Shown here: in pieces, positions 48,435-58,570 of the stretch
Numbering within the stretch: the first letter of the stretch is position 1
How the letters are laid out: each line of letters begins with the position of its first letter
Assembly (NCBI GenBank): GCA_045399315.1
Contig: DAYVGO010000032.1
Location: 1 to 64,000, forward strand
From: Arsenophonus sp045399315
GTDB taxonomy: Bacteria > Pseudomonadota > Gammaproteobacteria > Enterobacterales > Enterobacteriaceae
Direction: 5' to 3'
DNA length: 64,000 bases
Notes under the pieces: model-generated
The model's input: the letters and a program-made list of their open reading frames with translations, nothing else
What the model was told of the DNA's origin: nothing
The model's database searches: none
Program-made: the position numbers and the translations under genes

Positions 48435-50000
48435 ATGCGATTAGAAGTGATTTGTCAAGATCGAATTGGTTTGACGCGTGAATTGCTTGATTTACTTGTT
48501 TTACAAAATATTGACCTTGAAGGGATTGAAATTTCACCCAATCGTAATATTTATCTCAAATTTTCTCAAATCGATACCATAACGTTTCAACCGTTAATGA
48601 CTGAAATCAGGCGTATTCGTGGTGTTAAAGATGTTAAGACAGTATCTTTTATGCCTTCTGAACATGAAAAAGAGTTATTATTGACTTTATTAAATACTTT
48701 TCCTGATCCTATTTTTTCGGTTAATGCTAAAGCCAATATCGAATTAGCCAATGCAGCGATGTTAAAATTGTTTGCTATTGGTAGTAACCAGTCAGAAGAA
48801 AAAAAGTTTAATCAGCTAATTAATCATCAGCGGTTAGTAAAATTACTAGAGCAAAATAATCCACAGCCTTATTCAGAACAAGTAGTTATCAAAGGCAATA
48901 AATATCTGCTTCAAGTCACACCAATTAACAGCCAAAAAGTTACTGGAACGGCTGAAAATACAGGCGCCATCATTTTACTAAAGGCATTACAGGCTGAGCA
49001 GTGTTACCAGCAAGGTAGTGTTGATGGTGCCTATAGTTTTGCCCACATTGTTGCGGTAAGTCCCAAAATGAGCCAGCTGGTCGAGCAGTTGAAAAAAATT
49101 GCATTACTTGATGAACCACTTTTATTAGTAGGTGAAACGGGAACCGGTAAAGATATTTTGGCCAAAGCTTGTCACTTACAGAGTATGAGAGGCGATAAAC
49201 CTTTTTTAGGTCTGAATTGTGCATCGATGCCGGAGGATGTAGTAGAAAGTGAACTATTTGGTTATGCAGCAGGAGCTTACCCAAATGCTATTGAGGCTAA
49301 AAAAGGCTTTTTTGAGCAAGCGAATGGTGGAACTGTTTTACTTGATGAAATTGGTGAAATGCCGTCCCAGATGCAGATCAAACTGTTGCGTTTTTTAAAC
49401 GATGGTACTTTTCGTCGGGTAGGTGAGGAACAAGAAGTAAAAGTTGATGTTAGGGTGATCTGCGCGACGCAAAAAAATTTGTTAGAATTAGTCGAGAAGG
49501 GGCAATTCAGACAAGATCTTTACTATCGTTTACATGTTTTAACGGTGACTTTACCACCACTACGTGAACGGCAAGCTGATATTATGCCGCTTACAGCAGA
49601 ATTTATTAGACAATTTTCACGAGAACAAGAGATTATCAAACTAAAACTTTCCCCTAAGTTAGGTGATTATCTTGCTAATTATTATTGGCCTGGTAATGTA
49701 AGGCAGCTACGTAATGTTATCTATCAGGCTTTAATTCAATTGAATGAACGAGAGTTAAAACCGCAACATATTAATTTGCCGGATTTAAAAGATATTTCAC
49801 TATTTACAGTCGATCAGTTAAATGGCACGCTGGATGAGCTAACAAAACATTTTGAAGCTTCAATATTGGCTCGGCTTTATCAAGATTATCCAAGTACTCG
49901 CAAATTAGCTAAGCGACTTAATGTATCGCATACCACAATTGCTAATAAGTTGCGTGAGTATGGCTTAAGCCATAAAAAAGAGGGTGAAGGTAAGTCATAA
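48435..50000 (+). CDS. tyrR: TyrR, aromatic amino acid regulator
   Basis: Dual regulator of aromatic amino acid synthesis and transport. An ACT domain (MRLEVICQDRIGLTRELLDLL) is followed by a PAS domain (LLNTFPDPIFSVN) and an AAA+ domain with Walker A GETGTGKD and Walker B VLLDEIGEMP. It lacks the GAFTGA sigma-54 loop, having GYAAGAYPN, in line with TyrR acting on sigma-70 promoters. A FIS-type HTH (STRKLAKRLNVSHTTIANKLREYGL) ends it. 521 residues, against 513 in E. coli. Intact. Confidence 0.95.
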   Translation: MRLEVICQDRIGLTRELLDLLVLQNIDLEGIEISPNRNIYLKFSQIDTITFQPLMTEIRRIRGVKDVKTVSFMPSEHEKELLLTLLNTFPDPIFSVNAKANIELANAAMLKLFAIGSNQSEEKKFNQLINHQRLVKLLEQNNPQPYSEQVVIKGNKYLLQVTPINSQKVTGTAENTGAIILLKALQAEQCYQQGSVDGAYSFAHIVAVSPKMSQLVEQLKKIALLDEPLLLVGETGTGKDILAKACHLQSMRGDKPFLGLNCASMPEDVVESELFGYAAGAYPNAIEAKKGFFEQANGGTVLLDEIGEMPSQMQIKLLRFLNDGTFRRVGEEQEVKVDVRVICATQKNLLELVEKGQFRQDLYYRLHVLTVTLPPLRERQADIMPLTAEFIRQFSREQEIIKLKLSPKLGDYLANYYWPGNVRQLRNVIYQALIQLNERELKPQHINLPDLKDISLFTVDQLNGTLDELTKHFEASILARLYQDYPSTRKLAKRLNVSHTTIANKLREYGLSHKKEGEGKS

Positions 50001-50099
50001 TATCATAGAAATTGAGATAGCGATAAGTTTTTATCGCTATCTGATTAAAACCAAAACGGATAGCTCAATTAAAACAGACAGTTACACAGAGTATGGCTA

Positions 50100-50606
50100 T
50101 TATGATTTTAATACATTAAGCACCGCATCATAATTGGGTTCATGGGTAATTTCATCAACTAATTCACTATAAATGACTTTATCGTTTTCATCGAGAATAA
50201 ACACTGCTCGAGCCGTTAATCCTTTTAATGGCCCGGAGCTCAATTTTACTCCATAGTCTTTACTAAAGGTTGGTGCACGGAAGATTGATAATGTAACCAC
50301 ATTATCTAATCCTTCTGCACCACAAAAACGGGTTTGAGCAAAAGGAAGATCGGCTGAGATACACAATACAACGCTGTTTTCTAGTTGATTGGCCAGTTGG
50401 TTAAACTTGCGAATAGAGGTGGCGCAGACACCGGTATCAATACTGGGAAATATATTAAGAATTTTTCGTTTGCCTTGATAATCAGACAAAGATTTTTCTG
50501 TAAGATCAGTGGCCACTAATATGAATTCTTTAGCTTTATCACCAGCTTGCAAGAAAGTACCTTCGATAGTAACGTGTTCCCCTTTAAATTTTGTACTGGC
50601 TGACAT
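50100..50606 (-). CDS. tpx: Thiol peroxidase Tpx
   Basis: Atypical 2-Cys peroxiredoxin that reduces lipid hydroperoxides with thioredoxin. The peroxidatic Cys61 is in PSIDTGVCATSIRKFNQL and the resolving Cys95 in QTRFCGAEGL, at E. coli positions. The frame is open to 50633, but GGGGGAAAG just upstream and the family length place the start at 50606, giving 168 residues. It converges with tyrR. With sodB lost it is one of few oxidant defences here. Confidence 0.95.
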   Translation of the reverse strand: MSASTKFKGEHVTIEGTFLQAGDKAKEFILVATDLTEKSLSDYQGKRKILNIFPSIDTGVCATSIRKFNQLANQLENSVVLCISADLPFAQTRFCGAEGLDNVVTLSIFRAPTFSKDYGVKLSSGPLKGLTARAVFILDENDKVIYSELVDEITHEPNYDAVLNVLKS

Positions 50607-50768
50607 CTTATCTTTCCCCCAACTTAATAGCATTTATTCCAACAATTCTAAATGAAAGTGGTTAAGTCGCCTAGCTAAATTGTTGACTATGACCCATTAT
50701 ATCTAATTGTTTTAACCAGGTTATTTTCTATAATTAGAATAAACTCAAGATATAATGTGGAAATCTAT

Positions 50769-52387
50769 ATGCTTAGCTATAAAACAGCACTAGCAATATA
50801 CTTTTTTAATTGTATCGTGATTTTTAGACCTGTAGTGGCAGCATTGGTGCCTAAAGGGGAGCTTTTATCTAATAAAGAAGAAGTGGTTAGGTAGATTAAT
50901 GTGGATCCTACTTCTTTTGATCCTATTAAAGTGGTTAGATTAGCTGAAGCACATGTAATACGAGATTTGTTTGTAGGATTAACTAATCAAGATAAAGCGG
51001 GTGTCCTATTCCAGACGTAGCCATTCGATGGTCAACTCTGCCGGTAATCGGATGTGGTTTTTTTATTTAAGGCCGGATGCAAAATGGTCAAATGGTGACC
51101 TTATTACGGCTAAAGATTTTGTCTATAGCTGTCGCCGTTTAGTTAATCCTATAAATCATTTACCTTTTGCCTATTTTGTCACCTTGGTGGGTATAAGAAA
51201 TGCGCAAAAAATTATTAATAATGAACTTCCTATCGAGAAGTTAGGTGTTTAAGCCCTGGATAATTATACCTTAAAGGTGACTGAACAGCCCGTACCGTAT
51301 TTTCTAAATTTAACGACTCATTTTAGTTTTTTTCCGGTTAATCAAAAAATTATTGCCAGATATGGTCAAAATGGCTCACACCAATTAATTTAGTGGGTAA
51401 TGGTGCTTTTATTCTATCTGCTCGTATTGTTGGTGAAAAAATTGTTTTGCTACCTAACCGATATTATTGGGATCATAAAAATACGGTTTTAACTAAAGTG
51501 ACTTTTTTACCAATCAAGTAAAGAGCTTATGCATGGCAAAGTTATTTTGCCGGTGATATTATAGAAACTGAATTTTTGTCTGAGCAATAGATAGTAAATT
51601 ATTGCAGCAAATACCTGGCGAGTTTTATTTGGCCGGGCAGTTAGCAGCTTATTACTATGCTTTTAATACACAAAAGCCACCCACTAATGATTCCAGAATC
51701 AGAAGAGCGCTGGCAGTATCAATTAATAGGGAAATTATTACTAATAAGATATTAGGCAATGTAGATAAACCCGCTTATCATTTTACACTAGATATAATAG
51801 TGGATTTTATCCCTGAAAGAGGTTTTTATGATGGTTATGGTCAAAAAGAGTTGGATGAGCAAGCTAGAGTTCTATTACATTTAGTGGGATTTAGTCACCA
51901 TAACCCCTTAAGGCTTTCGTTGGTATATAACAATCTAGAAAATAATAGACAAGTTGCCACTGCCATTGCCTCTATGTGGAAAAGAAAGTTAGGTGCAGAG
52001 GTAAGCTTGGTTAATCAGGGATGGAAAACTTATATTGATAGTCGTAATTCTGGTAATTTTAATGTTTTGGGAGCTGCCAGAATCGCTGAATATAATGAGC
52101 CTTCAAGTTTTTTAAGGATAATGACATCTTCTAAGCGTGATAATTGGTCAAAATTCCAAGATAAGGATTATGATGAAATTATTGCCTCAGCGATGACGGA
52201 AAAGAATAGTAAAAATCGCAATCGATTTTATAATCGAGCAGAAAAAATGCTGTTATCACAATCACCTCTTACACCAATTTATTATTACTGTCGCGGGTAT
52301 TTAATTAAACCGTGGTTAAAGGGTTATCCAGTCAATAATCCAGAAAATGTCAGTTATAGTCATACACTGTATGTTATTAAAAACTAA
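50769..52387 (+). pseudogene. mppA: mppA, murein peptide-binding protein, inactivated
   Basis: MppA is the periplasmic binding protein for murein tripeptide and feeds Opp. It starts MLSYKTALAIYFFNCIVIFRPVVAA (signal peptide). TAG follows EEVVR, frameshifts occur near 51000 and 51020, a stop follows KLGV near 51250, and more lie before 51600. The last 260 codons are open: FYLAGQLAAYYYAFNTQKPPTND...TYIDSRNSGNFNVLGAARIAEYNEPSSFL...RGYLIKPWLKGYPVNNPENVSYSHTLYVIK, as in MppA. Dead, as is the recycling enzyme AnmK. Confidence 0.92.
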
Positions 52388-52477
52388 TTAAATAATAGAT
52401 TAGCATGCAGGATAAAGGGCATCAGTTACCATGCCCTACAGTAACAACTTGTTATGAAAATTATAGTGTTGACAGCT

Positions 52478-52600
52478 CTATAATCGATAACCTAAACCAA
52501 TATTAAATCCATTAACCGTTGGATTTGAGTAATAGTTATAACTGTTGGCATCTTCATAGCTTAAATAGAAACTAAGCTCTATAATTGTAATTTTTCTCAT
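52478..52600 (-). pseudogene. Possible C-terminal remnant of an outer-membrane barrel
   Basis: A 40-codon frame ends in SYNYYSNPTVNGFNIGLGYRL-stop. The alternation and the GxGYR(F/L) end are those of the last strand of small enterobacterial beta-barrels (Ail/OmpX, OmpW). There is no signal peptide, and nothing upstream extends it. It may be chance: part of the same DNA could instead belong to a plus-strand sRNA (see findings). Confidence 0.3.
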
Positions 52601-52634
52601 ATTGAGTTCTTATACAGAATAATTGACCACTGTC

Positions 52635-52663
52635 AGCCGATGTTTAATACATCGGCTTTTTTT
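52635..52663 (+). terminator. Orphan rho-independent terminator, plus strand
   Basis: A 9-bp stem, AGCCGATGT against ACATCGGCT, with a 5-base loop is followed by seven T. It faces the plus strand, where the last gene (dead mppA) ends about 250 bases earlier. It touches the ttcA 3' end. In E. coli the sRNA FnrS lies on this strand near ttcA and ends in a similar hairpin. Confidence 0.8.
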
Positions 52664-53576
52664 ATTTTCTTTCAACTATATTAACACGATTTGCATGAGG
52701 ACTAGTTTGCTCAACTAAACGTTGGTTATTGGCTAGCGGAAATGTTTCGTTATCAAAGGCTAAATCTCCGCCATTAATAATAGTGCTGGTATGATTAATT
52801 TCTTTGAAATTGAATAGGTTGCTGTCGCATAAATGTGAAGGAACAATATTTTGGATAGCTTGGAACATAGTTTCAATCCGTCCTGGATAATGTTTATCCC
52901 ATTCTCTTAGCATATTACCTATAATTTGCCGTTGTAAATTGGGCTGTGAACCACAAAGATTGCAAGGAATAATTGGGAATGCTTTAATTTTTGCGTAACT
53001 GGCAATATCTTTTTCCCGACAATAGGCTAACGGCCGAATAATGATATGTTTACCATTGTCACTCATTAGCTTAGGTGGCATCCCTTTAAGTTTGCCGCCA
53101 TAAAACATATTGAGAAAAACGGTTTGTAAAATATCATCGCGGTGATGACCTAAGGCAATTTTAGTTGCGCCCAGCTCACTGGCAGTACGATATAGAATAC
53201 CTCGACGTAGGCGAGAGCATAAGGAACAGGTAGTTTTTCCGGCTGGAATTTTTTCTTTTACTATGCCATAAGTATTCTCTTCAATTATTTGATATTCAAT
53301 ATCAAGCTTATCTAGATAAGATGGCAAAATATGTGCTGGAAAACCTGGTTGTTTTTGGTCAAGATTGACGGCAAATAAACTAAAATTTACTAGTGCACTT
53401 TTTTGTAAATTCTGCAATATTGATAATAGTGTATAGCTATCTTTGCCGCCGGAAAGACAAACCATAATGTGATCGTTTTCTTCAATCATGTTAAAGTCAC
53501 TGATCGCCTGACCAACATTACGACGTAACTTTTTTTGCAGTTTATTAAAGTTATACTGTTCTTTTTGTTGATTCAT
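52662..53576 (-). CDS. ttcA: TtcA, tRNA 2-thiocytidine synthetase
   Basis: Iron-sulfur and ATP-dependent enzyme that thiolates cytidine 32 of some tRNAs. The PP-loop is CLSGGKDSYTLL. The cluster cysteines are in TTCSLCSRLRRG and IIPCNLCGSQPNLQR. The 304 residues compare with 311 in E. coli. HHRDDILQTVFLNMFYGGKL is the family core. It would take clusters supplied by the SUF system. Intact. Confidence 0.94.
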   Translation of the reverse strand: MNQQKEQYNFNKLQKKLRRNVGQAISDFNMIEENDHIMVCLSGGKDSYTLLSILQNLQKSALVNFSLFAVNLDQKQPGFPAHILPSYLDKLDIEYQIIEENTYGIVKEKIPAGKTTCSLCSRLRRGILYRTASELGATKIALGHHRDDILQTVFLNMFYGGKLKGMPPKLMSDNGKHIIIRPLAYCREKDIASYAKIKAFPIIPCNLCGSQPNLQRQIIGNMLREWDKHYPGRIETMFQAIQNIVPSHLCDSNLFNFKEINHTSTIINGGDLAFDNETFPLANNQRLVEQTSPHANRVNIVERK

Positions 53577-53789
53577 ATTTATTACTAATGTATTAAAGAT
53601 TAAAGGTAATCGATTTTATTATTAAGAGAATGATTTTTAAAACCACAATGATAAGAAAATGCGACCAGTTTAGGCTACTTTAACCAAAAAGAAAACTTTT
53701 GATGGTTATTTAATTTTATGCCAAATAGAGGCAATAGATGTTTGGATTATCTTAATGTTGTGATAATTAGTTTATATTTAGGAGCATAA

Positions 53790-54122
53790 ATGAACGGATT
53801 GGCTTATTTATTAATGTCGATTGTAGCTGAAGTGATTGCAACCACTTTATTAAAGGTTTCTGATGGTTTTACTCGTTTGTTGCCATCGATTGTAGTTGTT
53901 GTTGGTTATGGCATTTCATTTTTTGGTTTATCGCAAGTAGTAAAAATGATGCCATTAGGGATAGCTTATGCTATTTGGTCTGGTTTAGGTATTGTGCTGG
54001 TGTCAGTGGCAGCGTTGTTTTTCTATCAGCAAAAATTAGATTGGCCAGCAATTTTAGGTATTTTATTAATTATTTCTGGTGTCTTAGTCATTAATTTGGT
54101 TTCTAAAACTAGTATTCATTAA
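53790..54122 (+). CDS. emrE: Small multidrug efflux transporter EmrE
   Basis: SMR-family antiporter of four helices in the inner membrane, exporting lipophilic cations. The essential membrane glutamate is E14 in SIVAEVIATTLLK; the GIAYAIWSGLGIVLVS segment with Trp63 and the end GVLVINLVSK are typical of EmrE. The length of 110 residues is that of E. coli. Transcribed alone, divergent from ttcA. No defect. Confidence 0.93.
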   Translation: MNGLAYLLMSIVAEVIATTLLKVSDGFTRLLPSIVVVVGYGISFFGLSQVVKMMPLGIAYAIWSGLGIVLVSVAALFFYQQKLDWPAILGILLIISGVLVINLVSKTSIH

Positions 54123-54243
54123 TAATCTTTTTAGCCTGACATCTATTTGGTTATTGGGCTATTTTTAGCTGGCAAGTTGCAATGTTGCGATTAACTAGTG
54201 ATAGCAAAGCTGGACTGATAATCATAATCCAGCCAATATTGCT

Positions 54244-54765
54244 TTAATGGCTATTTTTTTTAAACGATAAAAATTGGCTTAACAGAACAATTATTGCTAC
54301 TAGCAAATAAACAGTAAAAATAATTAATAACCATACTGGCATTTCAATATTTAAAAATGACCACTGTTTTTGGCTACAGTCACCATAGGCTTCAAAAACA
54401 GTCGGCAACCAGCGGTTAAGTGGCAGCCATGAAGGAAGGTTAACGGCAAAATCGCACGAGTCAAAAGGAGAGGGATATAGTTGTATTCTTGTATGTTCCC
54501 AGGTTAATTTCAATCCTTGCCAGCTACTATATAACCACAAAATGAGTGCCACAAAACGAAAAACACTTTGTGGTGCGATGGCACCTATTAAGCCGGCAGC
54601 TAAGATGGCAAATACCACCATACGTTCGTAAATGCATAATAGACAGGGTCTAAGCCCCATAGCGTGTTGAAAATAGAGCGCAATAATTTCTAATAGGCAG
54701 GCGCTAATAGCAAGTAATAGCCAGGCTTTCCTGGTTTGAGAGTATGAATAAAAAAATTTAAGCAT
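54244..54765 (-). CDS. dsbB: DsbB, disulfide bond formation protein B
   Basis: Four-helix quinone-linked membrane protein that reoxidises DsbA in the periplasm. The four redox cysteines lie exactly at E. coli positions: C41 and C44 (GLRPCLLCIYER), C104 (DSCDFAV) and C130 (YGDCSQ). 173 residues, against 176. The order dsbB-nhaB-fadR is conserved although nhaB is dead. Intact. Confidence 0.96.
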   Translation of the reverse strand: MLKFFYSYSQTRKAWLLLAISACLLEIIALYFQHAMGLRPCLLCIYERMVVFAILAAGLIGAIAPQSVFRFVALILWLYSSWQGLKLTWEHTRIQLYPSPFDSCDFAVNLPSWLPLNRWLPTVFEAYGDCSQKQWSFLNIEMPVWLLIIFTVYLLVAIIVLLSQFLSFKKNSH

Positions 54766-54980
54766 GTTAATTCTATTCCATTATCAGTATAAGTTAATCA
54801 GGGAAAACATATGATCTTATTTTATTTAAGCCAAAATAAAGCGGCTAATTTGAATTAGCTAATAAGATAGGATAATGAACTAAATTTGTTAAATAAATTT
54901 TCTATTTAGCCAGGAGATTTTTTTCTTGTATAAAAGACAAATGCTATTATTTTCAATTAAATAATAGCATTGTTAAAAAT

Positions 54981-56528
54981 TTATTTAGCTAAATTTACCA
55001 ACCCTAACACAGTGAACCGATCAGTTGCCGGGATCAACCATAGCTTAATGGCTAATAAACCGACTGATGTTATCACAATAGTATAAGGTAAAACCATGAT
55101 AATCATTCGACCATACGAAAGGCGAATAAGTGGCGAAGGCACTGAAGTTAATAAAAACAGAAAAGCCGCCTGGCCGTTTGGTGTGGCTATTGAAGGTAAG
55201 TTAGTACCAGTATTATCGACAACGGCCAGATATTCATATTGCTGGCGTGATATTAAGCCTTCTTTTAACGCACTTAGCACTTCGTTTATATAAACTGTGC
55301 TAACAAAAACGTTGTCAGAAATAGCAGAAAGTAAACCGTTAAATAAATAAAATAAAACAAGTTGTGATGATTCAGAAGACTGTAATACAAATTGAATAAA
55401 TGGCGTAAAAAGTTGTTGATCAACAATTACCGCAACAATTGGGAAAAATACGGTTAATAGCGCACTAAATGGTAAGGCTTCTTCAAAAGCTTTGCTATCG
55501 CGTGTTCGTCAGTGATGCTGCAAAATGAAGTAATTAGGATGATCACGGACGAACCGATTAGGCCGAATTTGGCTAAATGGAAAGTTAAAGCGATAATTAA
55601 CCAAATACCTACCAATGCTTGACAAATCAGCTGTAATTTTCTCGCCTCTCCCGTTTTTGGCGACTATTTTTATCATGGATTTGCAGAATATGCCTCACAC
55701 TCTTAGGTAATTCAGCACCGTAACCAAATAGTTTAAAACGTTCGAAGCAATAGCAGACAATTAAACCAAAAACAAATACCGGTAAAATTACAGGGAATAA
55801 TATGTAAGAAAAAGTAATGAAATTTCAGCTAACATATTTAGCAATAATTAAATTTTGTGGCTCACCAACCATTGTCATTACACCACCTATGCTGTCCCAA
55901 CTCTGGCGTGCATCATTAGTCTACGCAAAAAAGTGCGAAATTGTTCAAGGACCTGGCCTTTGTCAGTTATAGTAGAGTTGTCATCTGACGGACCAAGTTC
56001 TTCCTGACTTGATATATGGTTATGATAGATAGAATAAAAAACGACAGCTACACTAATCACCACTGCAATTACGGTTAGCGTGTCTAGAAAGGCAGAAAGA
56101 AAAGCGTTTGTCAGGCAGAAAGCGAGCGAAGCAAAAGAATACGTTTAGAATGAATTGATAGCAGTAATTTTGTGAAGACAAATAAGAGTAATTGTTTTAT
56201 GAAATAAATGCCTGTAACCATAAAGATTAACAGCAATATCACTTCAATATTATTAGCAATTTCATGGCTAACTTGCTGTGGCGAAGTCATACCGATTATT
56301 ATTGCTTCAATCGCAAGTAATCCTCTAGGTAGCAGGGAGGAGGAACATTTCAGTGCCATGGCGAGAGTAAAAATAAATTCAACAATCAGTAATCAACCTG
56401 TAATAAAAGGATTGAGGAAAAAAACAGATTGGATTAATTCTTAAAAAGAAAATAATGGTCAATTTGTACCATTTAGGAGAATTACCAAGGAAATTTTTCA
56501 ACATAATTTGTCTGCTATTTATATTCAT
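54981..56528 (-). pseudogene. nhaB: nhaB, Na+/H+ antiporter, inactivated
   Basis: A full-length locus (about 516 codons against 513 residues in E. coli). The start MNINSRQIMLKNFLGNSPKWYKL is recognisable at 56528. TGA replaces Trp in the stretch before LLIVEFIFTLAMALK, and many shifts follow. The last 99 codons are open and typical (YLAVVDNTGTNLPSIATPNGQAAFLFLLTS). Many helices can be traced in changing frames. Dead. Confidence 0.92.
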
Positions 56529-56753
56529 TATTACTTGTTTTCCTTAACGAGTATATACATAAAATTGACTAAAGTTGCATACTACTTTTTTTATACTAGA
56601 AATTAAAATAAGCATCTGTTAGTTAACGTCATATTATAATAAGTCTTTATGATCAAATTAGTATTTCTCAATAACTTGGCTACCTCAATGTATATCATTC
56701 TGATATTATCTCGTTTTATAGTGACTAAAAATTTCTTTTAGGTAGAGAAAAAT

Positions 56754-57476
56754 ATGATAATAAGAGCGCAAAGTCCCGCTAATTTTGCAGAAGAGTATAT
56801 TGTTGAAAGTATTTGGAATAACCATTTTCCACCAGGTTCAATTTTACCGGCAGAACGTGAGCTATCTGAATTGATTGGCGTAACAAGAACTACATTACGA
56901 GAAGTATTACAGCGGCTTGCTAGAGATGGTTGGCTAACTATTCAACATGGAAAACCAACAAAAGTAAACAATTTTTGGGAAACTTCGGGACTTAATATTT
57001 TAGAGACAGTGGCTCGCTTAGATCACAGTGGTGCGCCAAAATTGATCGAAGACTTATTATCTGTCAGAACTAATATTTCTGCTATTTTTATTCGAACTGC
57101 CTTTCGTAAAAATAAACACAAGTCATTGGAAATATTATCAATTAGAGAGAATATTGAAGATTGTTCTGAAGCATTTAGCACGGTTGATTATAATATTTTT
57201 CGTGGATTAGCATTTGTCTGTGATAATCCTATTTATGGTTTGATCCTTAATGGCTTAAAAGGGTTGTATACCCGTATTGGTCATTACTACTTTTCTGATC
57301 CTAAAGCTCGTCAACTTGCTTATGATTTTTATAATGATTTAGCTAAGATATGTGAACAGCAAGACTATGATAAAGTATTAGATCGTGTTCGTAGCTATGG
57401 CAAAGAAAGCGGTAATATTTGGCGTCAGATGAAAGATAAAGATAATATGATAAATAATTTGTCTGAGCCGCGCTAA
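56754..57476 (+). CDS. fadR: FadR, fatty acid metabolism regulator
   Basis: GntR-family regulator that represses beta-oxidation and activates unsaturated fatty acid synthesis, responding to acyl-CoA. The winged-helix domain is AEEYIVESIWNNHFPPGSILPAERELSELIGVTRTTLREVLQRLARDGWLTIQHGKPTKVN; the effector domain starts near residue 80. 240 residues, against 239 in E. coli. It may control fabA or fabB outside this window. Intact. Confidence 0.95.
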   Translation: MIIRAQSPANFAEEYIVESIWNNHFPPGSILPAERELSELIGVTRTTLREVLQRLARDGWLTIQHGKPTKVNNFWETSGLNILETVARLDHSGAPKLIEDLLSVRTNISAIFIRTAFRKNKHKSLEILSIRENIEDCSEAFSTVDYNIFRGLAFVCDNPIYGLILNGLKGLYTRIGHYYFSDPKARQLAYDFYNDLAKICEQQDYDKVLDRVRSYGKESGNIWRQMKDKDNMINNLSEPR

Positions 57477-57549
57477 CTGCATTGCTAGTTAAAAAATAGT
57501 ATAAGTTTATTTTTGATTCCCTCATCACAAGTGAGGGGCGTTATTGATT

Positions 57550-58447
57550 TTATAGCATTACATCTTCAATTTTGATGCTACGGACACCTATCGCGTTAAT
57601 GACATGCGGGCAGGTTTTTCACCTTCAGGTCGCATTGGTTGGCTAATACAGACTGTTTCAAGACAGAGCATTCTTTTGTAACTATCAGTGGTTATATCTT
57701 TTATTGTACTGGATAGTTCGGCTCCTGGATTCCCGCATACTATGTCACTATGATGGTAATGATGCATTTCTAAAATACGTTGCCAATTTTTATCATAGAT
57801 CAGATTACAGTTATCGGATACGGTATAAATACGATAGGTTCAGCCAGTTAGATAAGTTTTTGTGTCTTCAGTATAAACTTCACGATCAGCCACTTTATAA
57901 ATATAATGTTGGTCTAATCCTTCAACATAAACCTTATTTATATTAATGACTTGTAAATAGGTATGCAGTGCATCAGTGGCAGGTTTAGTACCATAATATT
58001 CAAATTCAATTTCACAGGTTGCTCCTAGTTTTAAACACGTAATTAACGTAAATTCATGTGGCCAGATTTTTTTGTCCATTCATTATCAGAAAGTGTCAAT
58101 GCAAGGAGTACACAATCTGTATGCTCATTATGTGTTATCAATTGCCATTCTTGTAAACGAGCAAGACCATAATTGGGTTGAGCCACTAGACCAAACCAAG
58201 GCCAGCAGATAGGGATCCCGCCACGAATAGCGATATTTTTTTGGAATAGACTTTTTTACTTAACCAGCTGCAGGGGTTTTCCCCATTAGGCTGCCAACTG
58301 AGTAGTTGGGCACCCTGGAGACTGATTGTGGCGCTCATTTTAGGATGAGAAACAATAATGACCAGTAGTTCATAGAGTTGTCGCAGGGTAATATAGGGTG
58401 AAATTTGTTCAATTATCGGCAAAGTGAACAGTGTCGTGTAATTTCAT
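57550..58447 (-). pseudogene. yeaD: yeaD, hexose-6-phosphate epimerase, inactivated
   Basis: YeaD is a mutarotase-fold aldose epimerase encoded next to gapA. Pieces in order: LFTLPIIEQISPYI, SATISLQGAQLLSWQPNG, PWFGL around 58190, KIWPHEFTLITCLKLGATCEIEFEYYG, THSALHTYL-like stretch, MLCLETVCISQPMRPEGEKPAR. Several frameshifts near 58430, 58230, 58085, 57840 and 57600. Not functional. Confidence 0.9.
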
Positions 58448-58523
58448 AATTCTATCCTTTTTATATTTCTTATGATTTGGCCATTAGTGAGTTTGAAAAT
58501 ATTGTTGGATTATATGCCAGAAT

Positions 58524-58550
58524 AAAAAAAGCCGCCATTGATGGCGGCTT
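58524..58550 (-). terminator. gapA terminator
   Basis: A perfect 10-bp stem (AAGCCGCCAT against ATGGCGGCTT) with a 2-base centre, followed on the minus strand by seven T, sits 20 bases past the gapA stop. It is a strong intrinsic terminator that separates gapA from yeaD. Confidence 0.92.
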
Positions 58551-58570
58551 GAGGGTGGTAATTACGCTAT

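Noticed and set aside
57840..58422. Two separate small minus-strand genes
   Set aside because: Both are pieces of one broken yeaD gene, shown by order and similarity.
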